Below, one piece after another: positions 1 to 8,308 of a DNA stretch of 33,565 bases (its first letter is position 1; each line of letters opens with the position of its first letter). Source of the stretch: an uncultured Alphaproteobacteria bacterium (GTDB lineage Bacteria > Pseudomonadota > Alphaproteobacteria > MPNO01 > UBA830). The stretch is from the NCBI GenBank assembly GCA_913046035.1, contig CAJWSW010000026.1:1-33565 (forward strand). Reading direction: 5' to 3'. A program made the position numbers and the translations under genes. The notes below the pieces were generated by a model. The model was given only the letters and a program-made list of their open reading frames with translations. It was not told where the DNA came from and did not search any database.

Positions 1-1
1 G

Positions 2-619
<618 letters not shown>

Positions 620-655
620 GCGAAAACGTGTTGCGTCGAACTTTGGAAACTGTTT

Positions 656-1063
656 ATGGCTGAAGAATTCTCTTTCGAATTGGTCTCTCCAGAAAAGCTC
701 CTGTTAGCCGAAGAGGTAGATATGGTTGTCGTCCCAGGTGCGGAGGGTGATTTTGGAGTGTTAGTTGGGCATGCGCCGTTAATATCATCACTTCGGCCGG
801 GCGTTATCGACACTTATAACGGCGGCAAGGTAGCAGATCGTATTTTTGTCGCAGGGGGTTTTGCAGAAGTTACAGGTGAGCGCTGCACCGTATTGGCCGA
901 AGAGGCGATTCCAGTGAAGGACATTGATTCCGCAAACGCGGAGGAGAGGCTCAAGGTTGCAAAAGAAGCAATCTCAGGCGCTGATAATGATACCTTACGG
1001 AATGCCGCCGAAATAGAGCTCACGGTGGCGGAAGCAATGCTCGCAGCTGGACGCGCTGCGTGA
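656..1063 (+). CDS. atpC: ATP synthase F1 subunit epsilon
   Basis: A 135-residue epsilon subunit of F1 ATP synthase, part of the central stalk that couples rotation to catalysis and can inhibit ATP hydrolysis. The N-terminal beta-sandwich is clear: FELVSPEKLLLAEEVDMVVVPGAEGDFGVLVGHAP, then LRPGVI and FVAGGFAEV. The C-terminal part (about residues 85-135) is a short, Ala/Glu-rich helical region, as in alphaproteobacterial epsilon subunits. The start is the ATG at 656; the upstream GGAAA is only a weak ribosome site, so translation may depend on reading from atpD 36 bases upstream. It is the last gene of the atp operon here, and the next gene is convergent. Confidence 0.96.
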   Translation: MAEEFSFELVSPEKLLLAEEVDMVVVPGAEGDFGVLVGHAPLISSLRPGVIDTYNGGKVADRIFVAGGFAEVTGERCTVLAEEAIPVKDIDSANAEERLKVAKEAISGADNDTLRNAAEIELTVAEAMLAAGRAA

Positions 1064-1227
1064 CAAATACGACGCTCCTCCTAGATAGAAAATTTCATTC
1101 ATTTTCTTTCCGGTAGTCGTAACAATGCTTTGCCTCTTTAATAGGCGGCGTGTAGCGGGTCTGAGAATTACAGGCATAATAGGATACCGGGTAACGCGCT
1201 TTAGGCATTAAATCCTATGGCGCCACG

Positions 1228-1713
1228 TTAAGTGACCTTGTCCTCCCATTCCGGATAAGATGTTATAATATCGCGGTAGATATTACGTTTAAAGTGAACG
1301 ACTTCGCGCACCAAGGTCTCCGGATCGGTCCATTTCCAACGTCTGAATTCAGGCTCCACAGTTGCTATGTTGATATCCGCGTCTGTGCCAGTAAAGGAAA
1401 ATGAGGTCCAAATCTGCGCTTGCCCGCGAAACTCTCCGCCCCAAGCGCGACGCCTAATGCGCTCGGGTAAGTTGTATGTGCGCCAAGTCTTGTCGATCCC
1501 CAAGAGCTTAGCTTTGTAAATACCAGTTTCTTCGCGCAATTCACGAATTGCAGCTTCGACGGCACTTTCTCCAGCGTTAATACCACCCTGAGGCATCTGC
1601 CAGGCATTTGGCGTATCTAGCCGCTCGCCAACGAACAAATTGCCGGCTTTATTAATTAAAAGTATACCCACGCAGGGGCGATAGCGCTGCGGCGGGGGTC
1701 CGGGATAAATCAT
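1228..1713 (-). CDS. rppH: RNA pyrophosphohydrolase (Nudix)
   Basis: A 161-residue Nudix hydrolase of the RppH/NudH (IalA) family, which removes pyrophosphate from the 5' end of triphosphorylated mRNA and so starts decay. The Nudix box Gx5Ex7REUxEExGU is complete, from GGINAGESAVEAA through IRELREETGI at about residues 41-63. The N-terminus YRPCVGILLIN and the WQMPQGG motif before the box are characteristic of RppH rather than of other Nudix enzymes. The ATG overlaps the stop of the preceding gene as ATGA, so it is probably translationally coupled. It is the last gene of the long minus-strand block and converges on atpC. Confidence 0.93.
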   Translation of the reverse strand: MIYPGPPPQRYRPCVGILLINKAGNLFVGERLDTPNAWQMPQGGINAGESAVEAAIRELREETGIYKAKLLGIDKTWRTYNLPERIRRRAWGGEFRGQAQIWTSFSFTGTDADINIATVEPEFRRWKWTDPETLVREVVHFKRNIYRDIITSYPEWEDKVT

Positions 1714-2612
1714 TGATTTGCGACCGGTTTATTTTTTTGACTTAGTGCGGATATCGGAGCCAGCACAAACCCGCGTGCTCTTAACAGAATTGCCCAATCA
1801 GAAATTTTTTCGAAGGTCACCGGATATGGAGAGGCTATTCCAATTGCTTGCTTCTCGCTCTTAGCTTGTTTTTCCAACTCGGTGAACTTTCGATCGATAC
1901 TTTGCCGGGATGCCGATTCGTCAAGCATCAGCGTGGCCGTGGAAAATGGCATCTTTAAATCTTGCGCCAAAGAAGGTGCAGTGCTGCCCGGGCTGCTTCC
2001 GCTATCGAAATACAGCAGACCGCGTTGTTTAATAGCGTTCAAGATCGGTAGCATATGTTTGCGTGAAGCGGTGAAACGGGATCCAAGGAAATCCATTACA
2101 CCGACATACCCGATTGCCTGACCGAGAGCTAAATCTAGCCGATTTAGATTGTCGTTTGTGCTGAGAGAGGTCAGTAGTGCCTGCGGTCCCGGATCGTAGG
2201 GGGGAAAGTTGTTTGGTTCCATTGGTATATCGATTAGTACTTCGTGTCCGCTTGCGTGGGCAAGCGTTATCCAACTATCGAGTTTCGCGGAGTAAGGTGC
2301 AAAGGCTAGCGTTACGCCGCCAGGTAACGCTTGGATCGCTGCCTCCGTTGCTGCGTCAGATAGTCCCAAACCAGTTACAACAATCCCTATCCGCGGTCGT
2401 GTGTCCTTGTGGTTGAAGGGTTTAGCGTAAATGTTGACGGGCTGGCGGTCATTACTGTCTTCTGTCCGTGCTATCCCGACAGGAGTCGATTGTATCACAA
2501 GAGGCGTTGATGCCGATTGTTGTTTCGCAAAGGCGGGCAATTTTGTTGGTAACGTTAATGCTGTGGCCCAACCAATTAGCAAAAGGATTGGTAATTTGAT
2601 CCCGTTTTTCAT
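1710..2612 (-). CDS. Divergent polysaccharide deacetylase family protein (YibQ-like)
   Basis: A 300-residue exported protein of the divergent polysaccharide deacetylase family (YibQ/DUF610). It starts with a signal peptide (KNGIKLPILLLIGWATAL, likely cleaved near residue 30) and a linker to about residue 70. The NodB-like barrel follows, with the family motifs RIGIVVTGLGLS, the VTLAFAPYS strand, HEVLIDIPMEP and GVMDFLGSRFTA. In this family the metal-binding residues of true NodB deacetylases are only partly kept, and the substrate is not firmly known; a periplasmic role in envelope glycan metabolism is inferred. It lies downstream of ctpA and envC, a common alphaproteobacterial arrangement, and its stop overlaps the rppH start. 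Confidence 0.85.
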   Translation of the reverse strand: MKNGIKLPILLLIGWATALTLPTKLPAFAKQQSASTPLVIQSTPVGIARTEDSNDRQPVNIYAKPFNHKDTRPRIGIVVTGLGLSDAATEAAIQALPGGVTLAFAPYSAKLDSWITLAHASGHEVLIDIPMEPNNFPPYDPGPQALLTSLSTNDNLNRLDLALGQAIGYVGVMDFLGSRFTASRKHMLPILNAIKQRGLLYFDSGSSPGSTAPSLAQDLKMPFSTATLMLDESASRQSIDRKFTELEKQAKSEKQAIGIASPYPVTFEKISDWAILLRARGFVLAPISALSQKNKPVANQ

Positions 2613-2658
2613 TCACGTCCTAAGCTTTGCTACTCAGATATTGTGTTAGCCAGTCTAG

Positions 2659-3939
2659 TTATTTGCTTGAACGGCTACCGTATAGCGCGATGCCCCGAAG
2701 CAAATCGAGGGCTCTTGAGAGTTGGTAATCTTCCGGCGGTTTATCAGTTTCCTTCACCAGCTGTTCTGTGTCGGGTTTAATCTGATTATCGCTCGGGTTT
2801 TCGAGCCTTCCACGGAGATCTTCCTCTCTTTTTACACCCGGTCGCGTTATTTTCTCGACCTTGGCCTGTTCCACTAATATGTCAGGTTCAATACCTTTAG
2901 CTTGGATTGATCTCCCGGACGGAGTGTAGTACCGCGCAGTTGTTAAACGGATCGCGCCGTTACCCGATAACGGTATGATAGTCTGCACTGATCCTTTGCC
3001 GAACGTCCGAGTTCCGAGCACTATGGCTCGCCGATGGTCTTGCAATGCCCCAGCTACAATCTCGGAAGCGGAGGCAGAGCCACCATTAACCATGACCACT
3101 ATAGGTAATCCGTCTGTAATGTCGCCTGCTTTGGCATTGAAGCGCCGACTCTCGTCAGGTCGTCTCGATCGAGTTGAAACAATCTCACCTTGGTCCAGAA
3201 ATGCGTCCGATACCTTAACAGACTGGTCTAACAGGCCGCCGGGATTATTCCTTAAGTCGATAACAACACCTGCAAGCTTTCCCTTCGCTTTTTTTCTTAA
3301 ACTTTTAATTGACTGTTCGACGCCACTAGTTGTTTGTTCGCTGAAAGATGTGATCCTCACGTAGGCGATATCCCCGCCTTCCATGCGGGACCGGACTGAG
3401 CGAATCTTGATAATATCTCGTGTTACGGTGACGTTAAACGGGTCGAGATTCTCTCGACGGACGGTCAATTTAAGATCGCTTCCTACTTTCCCACGCATTT
3501 TTTCTACCGCTTCCGATAGCGTAAGGCCTTGAACCGGTTCGCCATCAAGGTGGGTTATAAGATCACCAGACTTAAGTCCAGCGCGGAATGCTGGTGTGTC
3601 GTCAATTGGAGATACTACTTTAACAACCCCATTCTCCATCGTTACTTCGATACCCAGTCCACCGAATTCACCTCGCGTTTGCGTTTGCATCTCGCGGAAA
3701 TTTTTAGGACTCAAATAGCTGGAATGTGGGTCTAGTGCAGATAGCATTCCGTTAACAGCAGCTTCGATTAGCTGTTCGTCAGATACATCTTCCACATATT
3801 CAGAGCGTACGCGCTCGAAAACATCGCCAAATAGGCTCAGTTGCCGGTAGGTCTCTGAGCTATTCTCTTGTGCGACGGCGGGCGAGGACAAGGCCATTAT
3901 CGCTGCGAGCGCAAATGCTTTTATAGTTGGGTTAGTCAT
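2659..3939 (-). CDS. ctpA: Carboxy-terminal processing serine protease, S41 family
   Basis: A 426-residue periplasmic C-terminal processing protease. Residues 1-23 are a signal peptide ending at AVAQ. An N-terminal helical segment is followed by a PDZ domain (about 90-170, GGLGIEVTMENG and SGDLITHLDGEPV) and the S41 catalytic core. The Ser-Lys dyad is visible as S290 in GGSASASEI and K315 in FGKGSVQ, with the usual 25-residue spacing. Substrates in the family are envelope proteins and peptidoglycan hydrolases. The start ATG overlaps the envC stop by one base (TAATG), so the two are co-translated. The C-terminal tail after about residue 360 is a charged, less conserved extension. Confidence 0.95.
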   Translation of the reverse strand: MTNPTIKAFALAAIMALSSPAVAQENSSETYRQLSLFGDVFERVRSEYVEDVSDEQLIEAAVNGMLSALDPHSSYLSPKNFREMQTQTRGEFGGLGIEVTMENGVVKVVSPIDDTPAFRAGLKSGDLITHLDGEPVQGLTLSEAVEKMRGKVGSDLKLTVRRENLDPFNVTVTRDIIKIRSVRSRMEGGDIAYVRITSFSEQTTSGVEQSIKSLRKKAKGKLAGVVIDLRNNPGGLLDQSVKVSDAFLDQGEIVSTRSRRPDESRRFNAKAGDITDGLPIVVMVNGGSASASEIVAGALQDHRRAIVLGTRTFGKGSVQTIIPLSGNGAIRLTTARYYTPSGRSIQAKGIEPDILVEQAKVEKITRPGVKREEDLRGRLENPSDNQIKPDTEQLVKETDKPPEDYQLSRALDLLRGIALYGSRSSK

Positions 3940-5117
3940 TATCCGCGTACCTTATTCCTAGACGCCGCTTCAGGAAGCAACGGGTTAATTGGACGGCCTT
4001 TTTTTCTCAGTTCGAAATACAGCCGCTGAGAGCCCTCAGGAGATTGGGCCATTTCCCCGAGCGGTTCTCCAGCAAAAATATCATCTCCCTCTACCGCACT
4101 TATTTGAGCCATGCCTGAAAAAAGCGCGTGACCCATATCAGGTAGTTCTAATATGACAAGATTTCCATACCCACGAAACATGCCCGCGAATACGACACGT
4201 CCCTTTGTGGGAGCAACAACAGGGGCCGCTGGGCGCGTTGCAATATATACACCCTTACTGAGCACCCCATTTGGCATTTTTTGGCCGAATGTTGTAACAA
4301 CGCGCCCTGGCGCGGGAACCGTTCCTTCGATCAATTTAAAAGGGGTTAGGGAGCGTTGTGCATCAAAATTATTTGTGCCAAGTATTTCAGGATTTTGGCG
4401 TTTTTTAAGTTTCTTTAAAATGTCACGGATATTCTCCGCTTGGCGGGAAAGGCGTGTCGCACCGCGGATAGCGCGTTTTTTTTCGGTTTGAGTTTTTGAT
4501 AGCAGTGTCTTTTTTTTCATCGTCAGAGATTGCAGCGCAAGTCTCTCTCCTTCTAACCGAGATAATGTCATTGAAAGTAATTTTTTGTCCTCTGTAATTC
4601 TGACGCGTACCTTTATTAATTCGCGAATTTGCTCTGAAAGTTCGTCAGTTTCTCTCCTGATCTTAGCGATAATCGCGCGCAGTAGGATGCCACTTCGGAT
4701 TGTTTTATCAAAGGACTGCGGAGAAGTTACGAGGATGACAGCGGGTTTGAGCGCCAAACGCTGGACAGCGATTAGAGTCACCGACATTTTTTCCTGCAGA
4801 AGGGCCATCGTATTGGATTGCTCTAACTCCTGTTCCTGAAGTTTTCTTAAGCGTGCCTCTAATTTGTTAGCCTGCGCAGAATATCGGTATAACGATTTCG
4901 CTAAATCGACCCTGAGCTGTTTAATTTGTCGTAGCTCATTAGCAGTTTTCTGTGCGGATCGCCCAAGTTTGTCTCGCGTTGCACGTGTGTCAGATAGATT
5001 TTCCTCAATCACTTGTAACCGCAATCGAAGTTCTTCGGCGCATGCTTTGTTACTCAAGCCGCCGATAAAACATGCTGCCGCACTGAAAAGCACGATGGTG
5101 CCTGCGGCGGTAATCAA
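3939..5117 (-). CDS. envC: EnvC-like murein hydrolase activator (degenerate LytM domain)
   Basis: A 392-residue periplasmic protein with a signal peptide, a long coiled coil (about residues 30-250, rich in Leu, Lys, Arg, Glu) and a C-terminal LytM/M23 domain. The zinc ligands of active M23 peptidases are not kept: the usual G-x-D-I is KGVYIATRP, and the final H-x-H is replaced by LYFELRKKGRPINP. This matches the EnvC class, which activates amidases at the division site rather than cutting murein itself. The only nearby starts are TTG at 5117 and GTG eight codons in. The frame stays open upstream and would give a more basic signal peptide N-terminus (LLRPN), so the start is uncertain. gpmI ends just upstream and ctpA overlaps downstream. 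Confidence 0.87.
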   Translation of the reverse strand: MITAAGTIVLFSAAACFIGGLSNKACAEELRLRLQVIEENLSDTRATRDKLGRSAQKTANELRQIKQLRVDLAKSLYRYSAQANKLEARLRKLQEQELEQSNTMALLQEKMSVTLIAVQRLALKPAVILVTSPQSFDKTIRSGILLRAIIAKIRRETDELSEQIRELIKVRVRITEDKKLLSMTLSRLEGERLALQSLTMKKKTLLSKTQTEKKRAIRGATRLSRQAENIRDILKKLKKRQNPEILGTNNFDAQRSLTPFKLIEGTVPAPGRVVTTFGQKMPNGVLSKGVYIATRPAAPVVAPTKGRVVFAGMFRGYGNLVILELPDMGHALFSGMAQISAVEGDDIFAGEPLGEMAQSPEGSQRLYFELRKKGRPINPLLPEAASRNKVRG

Positions 5118-5124
5118 GTTTGGC

Positions 5125-6705
5125 CTAAGCAGGGACGTGGTCCTGTTGGGTTCCAGTTGTCGTAGTTGCCAGAGATATGCCCGACATTTCCGTAGGAGTT
5201 TCTATGCCCATGAAATCGAGGAGGGTCGGCGCGATATCAGCGAGCCGGCCGTTTGCAAGCCCATGTTTGTCGGTAGGTGGATTCACCACTACAGCAGGCA
5301 CTGCGTTCAATGTGTGAGAAGTGTGCGGCTCTCCTGTCCGTTCGTCTCGGAGAGTTTCGGCGTTTCCGTGATCCGCCGTTATGAGCATGGTACCCCCTGC
5401 ATTTTGAACCGCCTCAGAAAGACGGCCGACACAGTCATCAACGGTGCGAATCGCAATTTCCGTTGCTGAAAGTATACCGGTATGACCCACCATGTCCGGA
5501 TTGGCATAATTCACTAGTATAAAGTCATATTTATTGGATTCGATCTCTATGAGCAGTCTATCCGTGACTTCCTGTGCCGACATTTCCGGTTGAAGATCAT
5601 ACGTGTGAACTTTTGGCGATGGGATAAGAATGCGATCTTCTCCAGGAAAGGGCGCCTCTTCACCTCCATTGAAAAAAAACGTCACATGCGCGTATTTTTC
5701 CGTTTCTGCAATACGTAACTGGCGTTTTCCAGCCTCTGCTAAAATACTACCAAGAATGTTGTTGAGCCGTTCCGGTGGGAACATCGTTTCCATTAGGGCA
5801 TTGTGGCAACTCGAGTACTCTGTGAGTCCGATAGCCGCAGCAAAGTTAACTGAGCGTGTCCGTTTGAAGCTAGCAAAATGTGGGTCGAGCAATGCTGAGA
5901 GAATTTCCCGTGAGCGGTCAGCGCGGAAATTTGCCATCAGCAACCCATCACCATCTGAAACACCAGGATAACCGTTGATTGCGACAGGTTCTAGGAACTC
6001 GTCTGTAACCCTCGCTTCATAGCTAGCGTCTATCGCCGAGTTTACATCATCCGCGATTTTCCCCGTTCCAGAGACTATAAGATTGAAGGCTTTTTCAACT
6101 CGATCCCAACGTTCGTCACGGTCCATGGCGTAGAACCGGCCACATAGAGTGGCGATCGTTGCGTTATGGCATGCCGACAACGCTGCATTAAAATCGGTTG
6201 TGAATTCACGACCGCTAACTGGCGGGGTGTCCCGACCATCTAAAAACGCGTGAACAGCGACCGGGATATCCTGCATTGATAATATTTCTGCCAACTTTAG
6301 CAGGTGCCTCTGATGTGAATGAACACCGCCCGGTGAGAGAAGCCCCAGCAGATGACATGTGCCACCGGAGTTTTTCAGCGCCGAAATAAAAGCCGACAGC
6401 GCTGGATTTTCATCTAATAAACCACCCTCGATTGAGGCATCTATCCGCTGAATATCTTGGTTAACTATCCGCCCCGCCCCAAGGTTCATGTGCCCGACTT
6501 CAGAATTTCCCATCTGACCAGCTGGCAGTCCCACATCCAGGCCAGATGTATTGATTAATGCACTCGGCCCTTTGTTCCAAATCCGTTGGAAATTAGGTGT
6601 ATTTGCAGGGATGATAGCGTTGTCGGTCTTGGTAGCTCTGTAGCCCCAACCGTCGAGGATGCACAGCACTACAGGCCGTCGCGAATTTTTTGTATAACTG
6701 TTCAT
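5125..6705 (-). CDS. gpmI: 2,3-bisphosphoglycerate-independent phosphoglycerate mutase
   Basis: A 526-residue cofactor-independent phosphoglycerate mutase that interconverts 3- and 2-phosphoglycerate in glycolysis and gluconeogenesis, in the cytoplasm. It belongs to the alkaline phosphatase superfamily and uses two Mn ions and a phosphoserine: S68 in QMGNSEVGHMN is the nucleophile, and D18 in CILDGWGYR is a metal ligand. Further motifs are HAFLDGRDTPP, GRFYAMDRDERWDR, NYANPDMVGHTG and the ITADHGNAE metal site near the C-terminus. Its length is normal for the family. A TATAAT-like -10 element lies about 26 bases upstream of the ATG, so the genes from here leftwards may form their own transcript. 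Confidence 0.97.
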   Translation of the reverse strand: MNSYTKNSRRPVVLCILDGWGYRATKTDNAIIPANTPNFQRIWNKGPSALINTSGLDVGLPAGQMGNSEVGHMNLGAGRIVNQDIQRIDASIEGGLLDENPALSAFISALKNSGGTCHLLGLLSPGGVHSHQRHLLKLAEILSMQDIPVAVHAFLDGRDTPPVSGREFTTDFNAALSACHNATIATLCGRFYAMDRDERWDRVEKAFNLIVSGTGKIADDVNSAIDASYEARVTDEFLEPVAINGYPGVSDGDGLLMANFRADRSREILSALLDPHFASFKRTRSVNFAAAIGLTEYSSCHNALMETMFPPERLNNILGSILAEAGKRQLRIAETEKYAHVTFFFNGGEEAPFPGEDRILIPSPKVHTYDLQPEMSAQEVTDRLLIEIESNKYDFILVNYANPDMVGHTGILSATEIAIRTVDDCVGRLSEAVQNAGGTMLITADHGNAETLRDERTGEPHTSHTLNAVPAVVVNPPTDKHGLANGRLADIAPTLLDFMGIETPTEMSGISLATTTTGTQQDHVPA

Positions 6706-6730
6706 ATGGAGATCCTATAGACCCAATTCT

Positions 6731-6736
6731 ATTATA
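6731..6736 (-). promoter_or_regulatory. Candidate -10 element upstream of gpmI
   Basis: On the minus strand the bases read TATAAT, 26 bases before the gpmI ATG, in the 78-base gap after rlmH. No good -35 hexamer is seen at 16-18 bases upstream, so the promoter assignment rests on the -10 and position only. Confidence 0.35.
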
Positions 6737-6783
6737 CAAGAAAACCAAATGAAAATGTTATTGGAGGTCTTTGAAATCTCATA

Positions 6784-7239
6784 TCAATCGCGGTGATAAG
6801 GGTGACCCGCTAAAATTGCCTGCGCCCGATAAATCTGTTCGACAAGCAGAACCCGCGTTAGTTGATGTGGCCAGGTCGCGGCGCCGAGCGCGAGTACAGT
6901 ATTGGCCTCATCTTTAAGCTCCTTCTCCAATCCGCCTGCTCCGCCGATCATAAAAGTGATTTCTGTATTCTGTTTTTGCCAGCAGTCTAGTTTAGCGGCG
7001 AATGCACGGCTGCTAAGCGACTTGCCTCGTTCGTCCATTGCAATCCGCAAGCTTCCCTGTGGCACTGCTTTTCTAATCAAATCCGCCTCTCGACGTTTGA
7101 GCTCCCTCGCAGATGATTTCCGGTGTTCCTCTAATTCCAATATTTTTAAGGGCCAATAGATCCGTCGCTGATATCGTCTTAACAATTCATGTTCTGGACC
7201 TGGCTTAATCTTTCCGATTGCATAGATGGTGATTTTCAC
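6784..7239 (-). CDS. rlmH: 23S rRNA pseudouridine1915 N3-methyltransferase
   Basis: A 151-residue SPOUT-class methyltransferase that methylates pseudouridine 1915 in helix 69 of 23S rRNA using S-adenosylmethionine. The family pattern is clear: MKITIYAIGKIK at the start, then the trefoil-knot SAM region ITFMIGGAGGLE, and the C-terminal motif TWPHQLTRVLLVEQIYRAQAI ending in HPYHRD (hallmark YH at the end). It follows rsfS by about 10 bases, the classical rsfS-rlmH pair, both acting on the ribosome. Confidence 0.96.
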   Translation of the reverse strand: MKITIYAIGKIKPGPEHELLRRYQRRIYWPLKILELEEHRKSSARELKRREADLIRKAVPQGSLRIAMDERGKSLSSRAFAAKLDCWQKQNTEITFMIGGAGGLEKELKDEANTVLALGAATWPHQLTRVLLVEQIYRAQAILAGHPYHRD

Positions 7240-7249
7240 AGCTCTGTGA

Positions 7250-7639
7250 TCAGAATGTAGTTGGTTCGGACGTGTTCGGAAGTTCCGCGTTCCACATCTT
7301 TTCTAGATTGTAGAATTGACGAACTTCAGGCCGAAAGAGATGGATCACGATATCGCCAGCATCAAAAAGGACCCAGTCCGCTTTCGCGCGGCCCTCTGGT
7401 GTGATGCCTTTGACACCATACTTTTTTGCAACCTCCATTAGCCTATCGGCCATAGTTGCCACCTGTCGGTTAGACTGACCGCTTGCTATTACCATATAGT
7501 CAGCTATGTCAGACTTCCCTTTCAAGTCGATCACAACGATATCTTCCGCTTTATGGTTGTCGAGCGACTTGCAAATATCTCCAAGAAATTTGTCTGCTTG
7601 GCCTCTGTCGTCCGCAACTTCTTTAAATGTATTTGTCAG
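7250..7639 (-). CDS. rsfS: Ribosomal silencing factor RsfS (likely CTG start)
   Basis: RsfS binds ribosomal protein uL14 and blocks subunit joining when nutrients are scarce. The conserved core is visible: EDIVVIDLKGKSDIADYMVIASG, then GVKGITPEGRAKADWVLFDAGDIVIHLF and the FYNLEKMW end. The first usual start codon, GTG at 7534, would remove the conserved first helix (KFLGDICKSLDNHKAED). The same frame is open upstream to a stop at 7645, and the only start-like codon there is CTG at 7639, which gives 129 residues, a normal length. An AGGA lies about 10 bases before it. An ATG at 7646 with good AGGA spacing is one base out of frame and stops after seven codons, so a one-base indel is the alternative explanation. 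Confidence 0.85.
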   Translation of the reverse strand: MTNTFKEVADDRGQADKFLGDICKSLDNHKAEDIVVIDLKGKSDIADYMVIASGQSNRQVATMADRLMEVAKKYGVKGITPEGRAKADWVLFDAGDIVIHLFRPEVRQFYNLEKMWNAELPNTSEPTTF

Positions 7640-7651
7640 TGGTCATGTTTC

Positions 7652-8308
7652 CTATTTAGATGATAACTTCTCTCTGTCGGCATTCACTATACCTTTTTTA
7701 AGTGCACGACTTTGCCGAATTTTCGTCGCGGATCCAGGATGCAGTCTGGTATGAAAAAACATCCAGGCCGGCGGCTGCATGTCCGCCAATGAATAAGCAT
7801 CGGTCCGTTTGCGCTTAAAGCGAAAAAATGCTCGTGCTGCTTTTCCCGATAGCGCACCGAAAGAATAAGGCGCCCGATCAAACACAGCAATTGGAACTTG
7901 ATTGAAGATCCGTGTCCATCGGTGCCAGCGAGAAATCTGTTTCAGATTGTCTGCACCCATGAGCCAGACAAAGTTTGTGGCTGGGAAACAGTCTTTAAGG
8001 ACCACAAGAGACCCTGCCGTATAGGCCGTGCCAAGCCGGGTTTCAATGTCTGTGACACGGATGTTTGGATGCCGTGCCATCTCATGTGCACTTTGTAACC
8101 GCTCTTTAAAAGTTGCCATCCCGTCAGTTGATTTCAGGGGGTTTTGAGGTGATACCATCCACCAAACTTCGTCTAATTGTAAAAGTTTCAGCGCCAGCAA
8201 ACTTATATGTCGGTGGCCTTCATGTGCGGGGTTAAACGAACCGCCAAGAATGCCAATACGAAGGCCAGTTACGGAATGGCCTCGGCGGATATCGGTGATG
8301 CTTTTCAG
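7652..8308 (-). CDS. nadD: Nicotinate-nucleotide adenylyltransferase (likely CTG start)
   Basis: NadD transfers AMP from ATP to nicotinate mononucleotide, the last-but-one step of NAD synthesis. The nucleotidyltransferase fold is clear: RIGILGGSFNPAHEGH holds the ATP-binding GSFNPxHxGH motif, followed by LDEVWWMVSPQNPLK, the FVWLMGADN region and a C-terminal SATKIR corresponding to the SxTxxR motif. A TTG at 8200 would delete the ATP-binding motif and cannot be the real start. Between the upstream in-frame stop at 8314 and the motif there is no ATG, GTG or TTG in the frame. The only candidate is CTG at 8308, which overlaps the proA stop as CTGA and gives 218 residues, a normal length. Confidence 0.9.
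   Translation of the reverse strand: MKSITDIRRGHSVTGLRIGILGGSFNPAHEGHRHISLLALKLLQLDEVWWMVSPQNPLKSTDGMATFKERLQSAHEMARHPNIRVTDIETRLGTAYTAGSLVVLKDCFPATNFVWLMGADNLKQISRWHRWTRIFNQVPIAVFDRAPYSFGALSGKAARAFFRFKRKRTDAYSLADMQPPAWMFFHTRLHPGSATKIRQSRALKKGIVNADREKLSSK

Noticed and set aside
1088-1106. GAAAAT/ATTTTC hairpin after atpC as a terminator
   Set aside because: Weak AT-only stem without a clear T run; not supportable.
3939-5117. EnvC-like protein as an active M23 endopeptidase
   Set aside because: The zinc-binding D and H-x-H residues are replaced, as in activator-type LytM proteins.
4864-5469. 201-codon open frame on the plus strand
   Set aside because: Lies opposite envC and gpmI, which have full family motifs; composition is that of a shadow frame.
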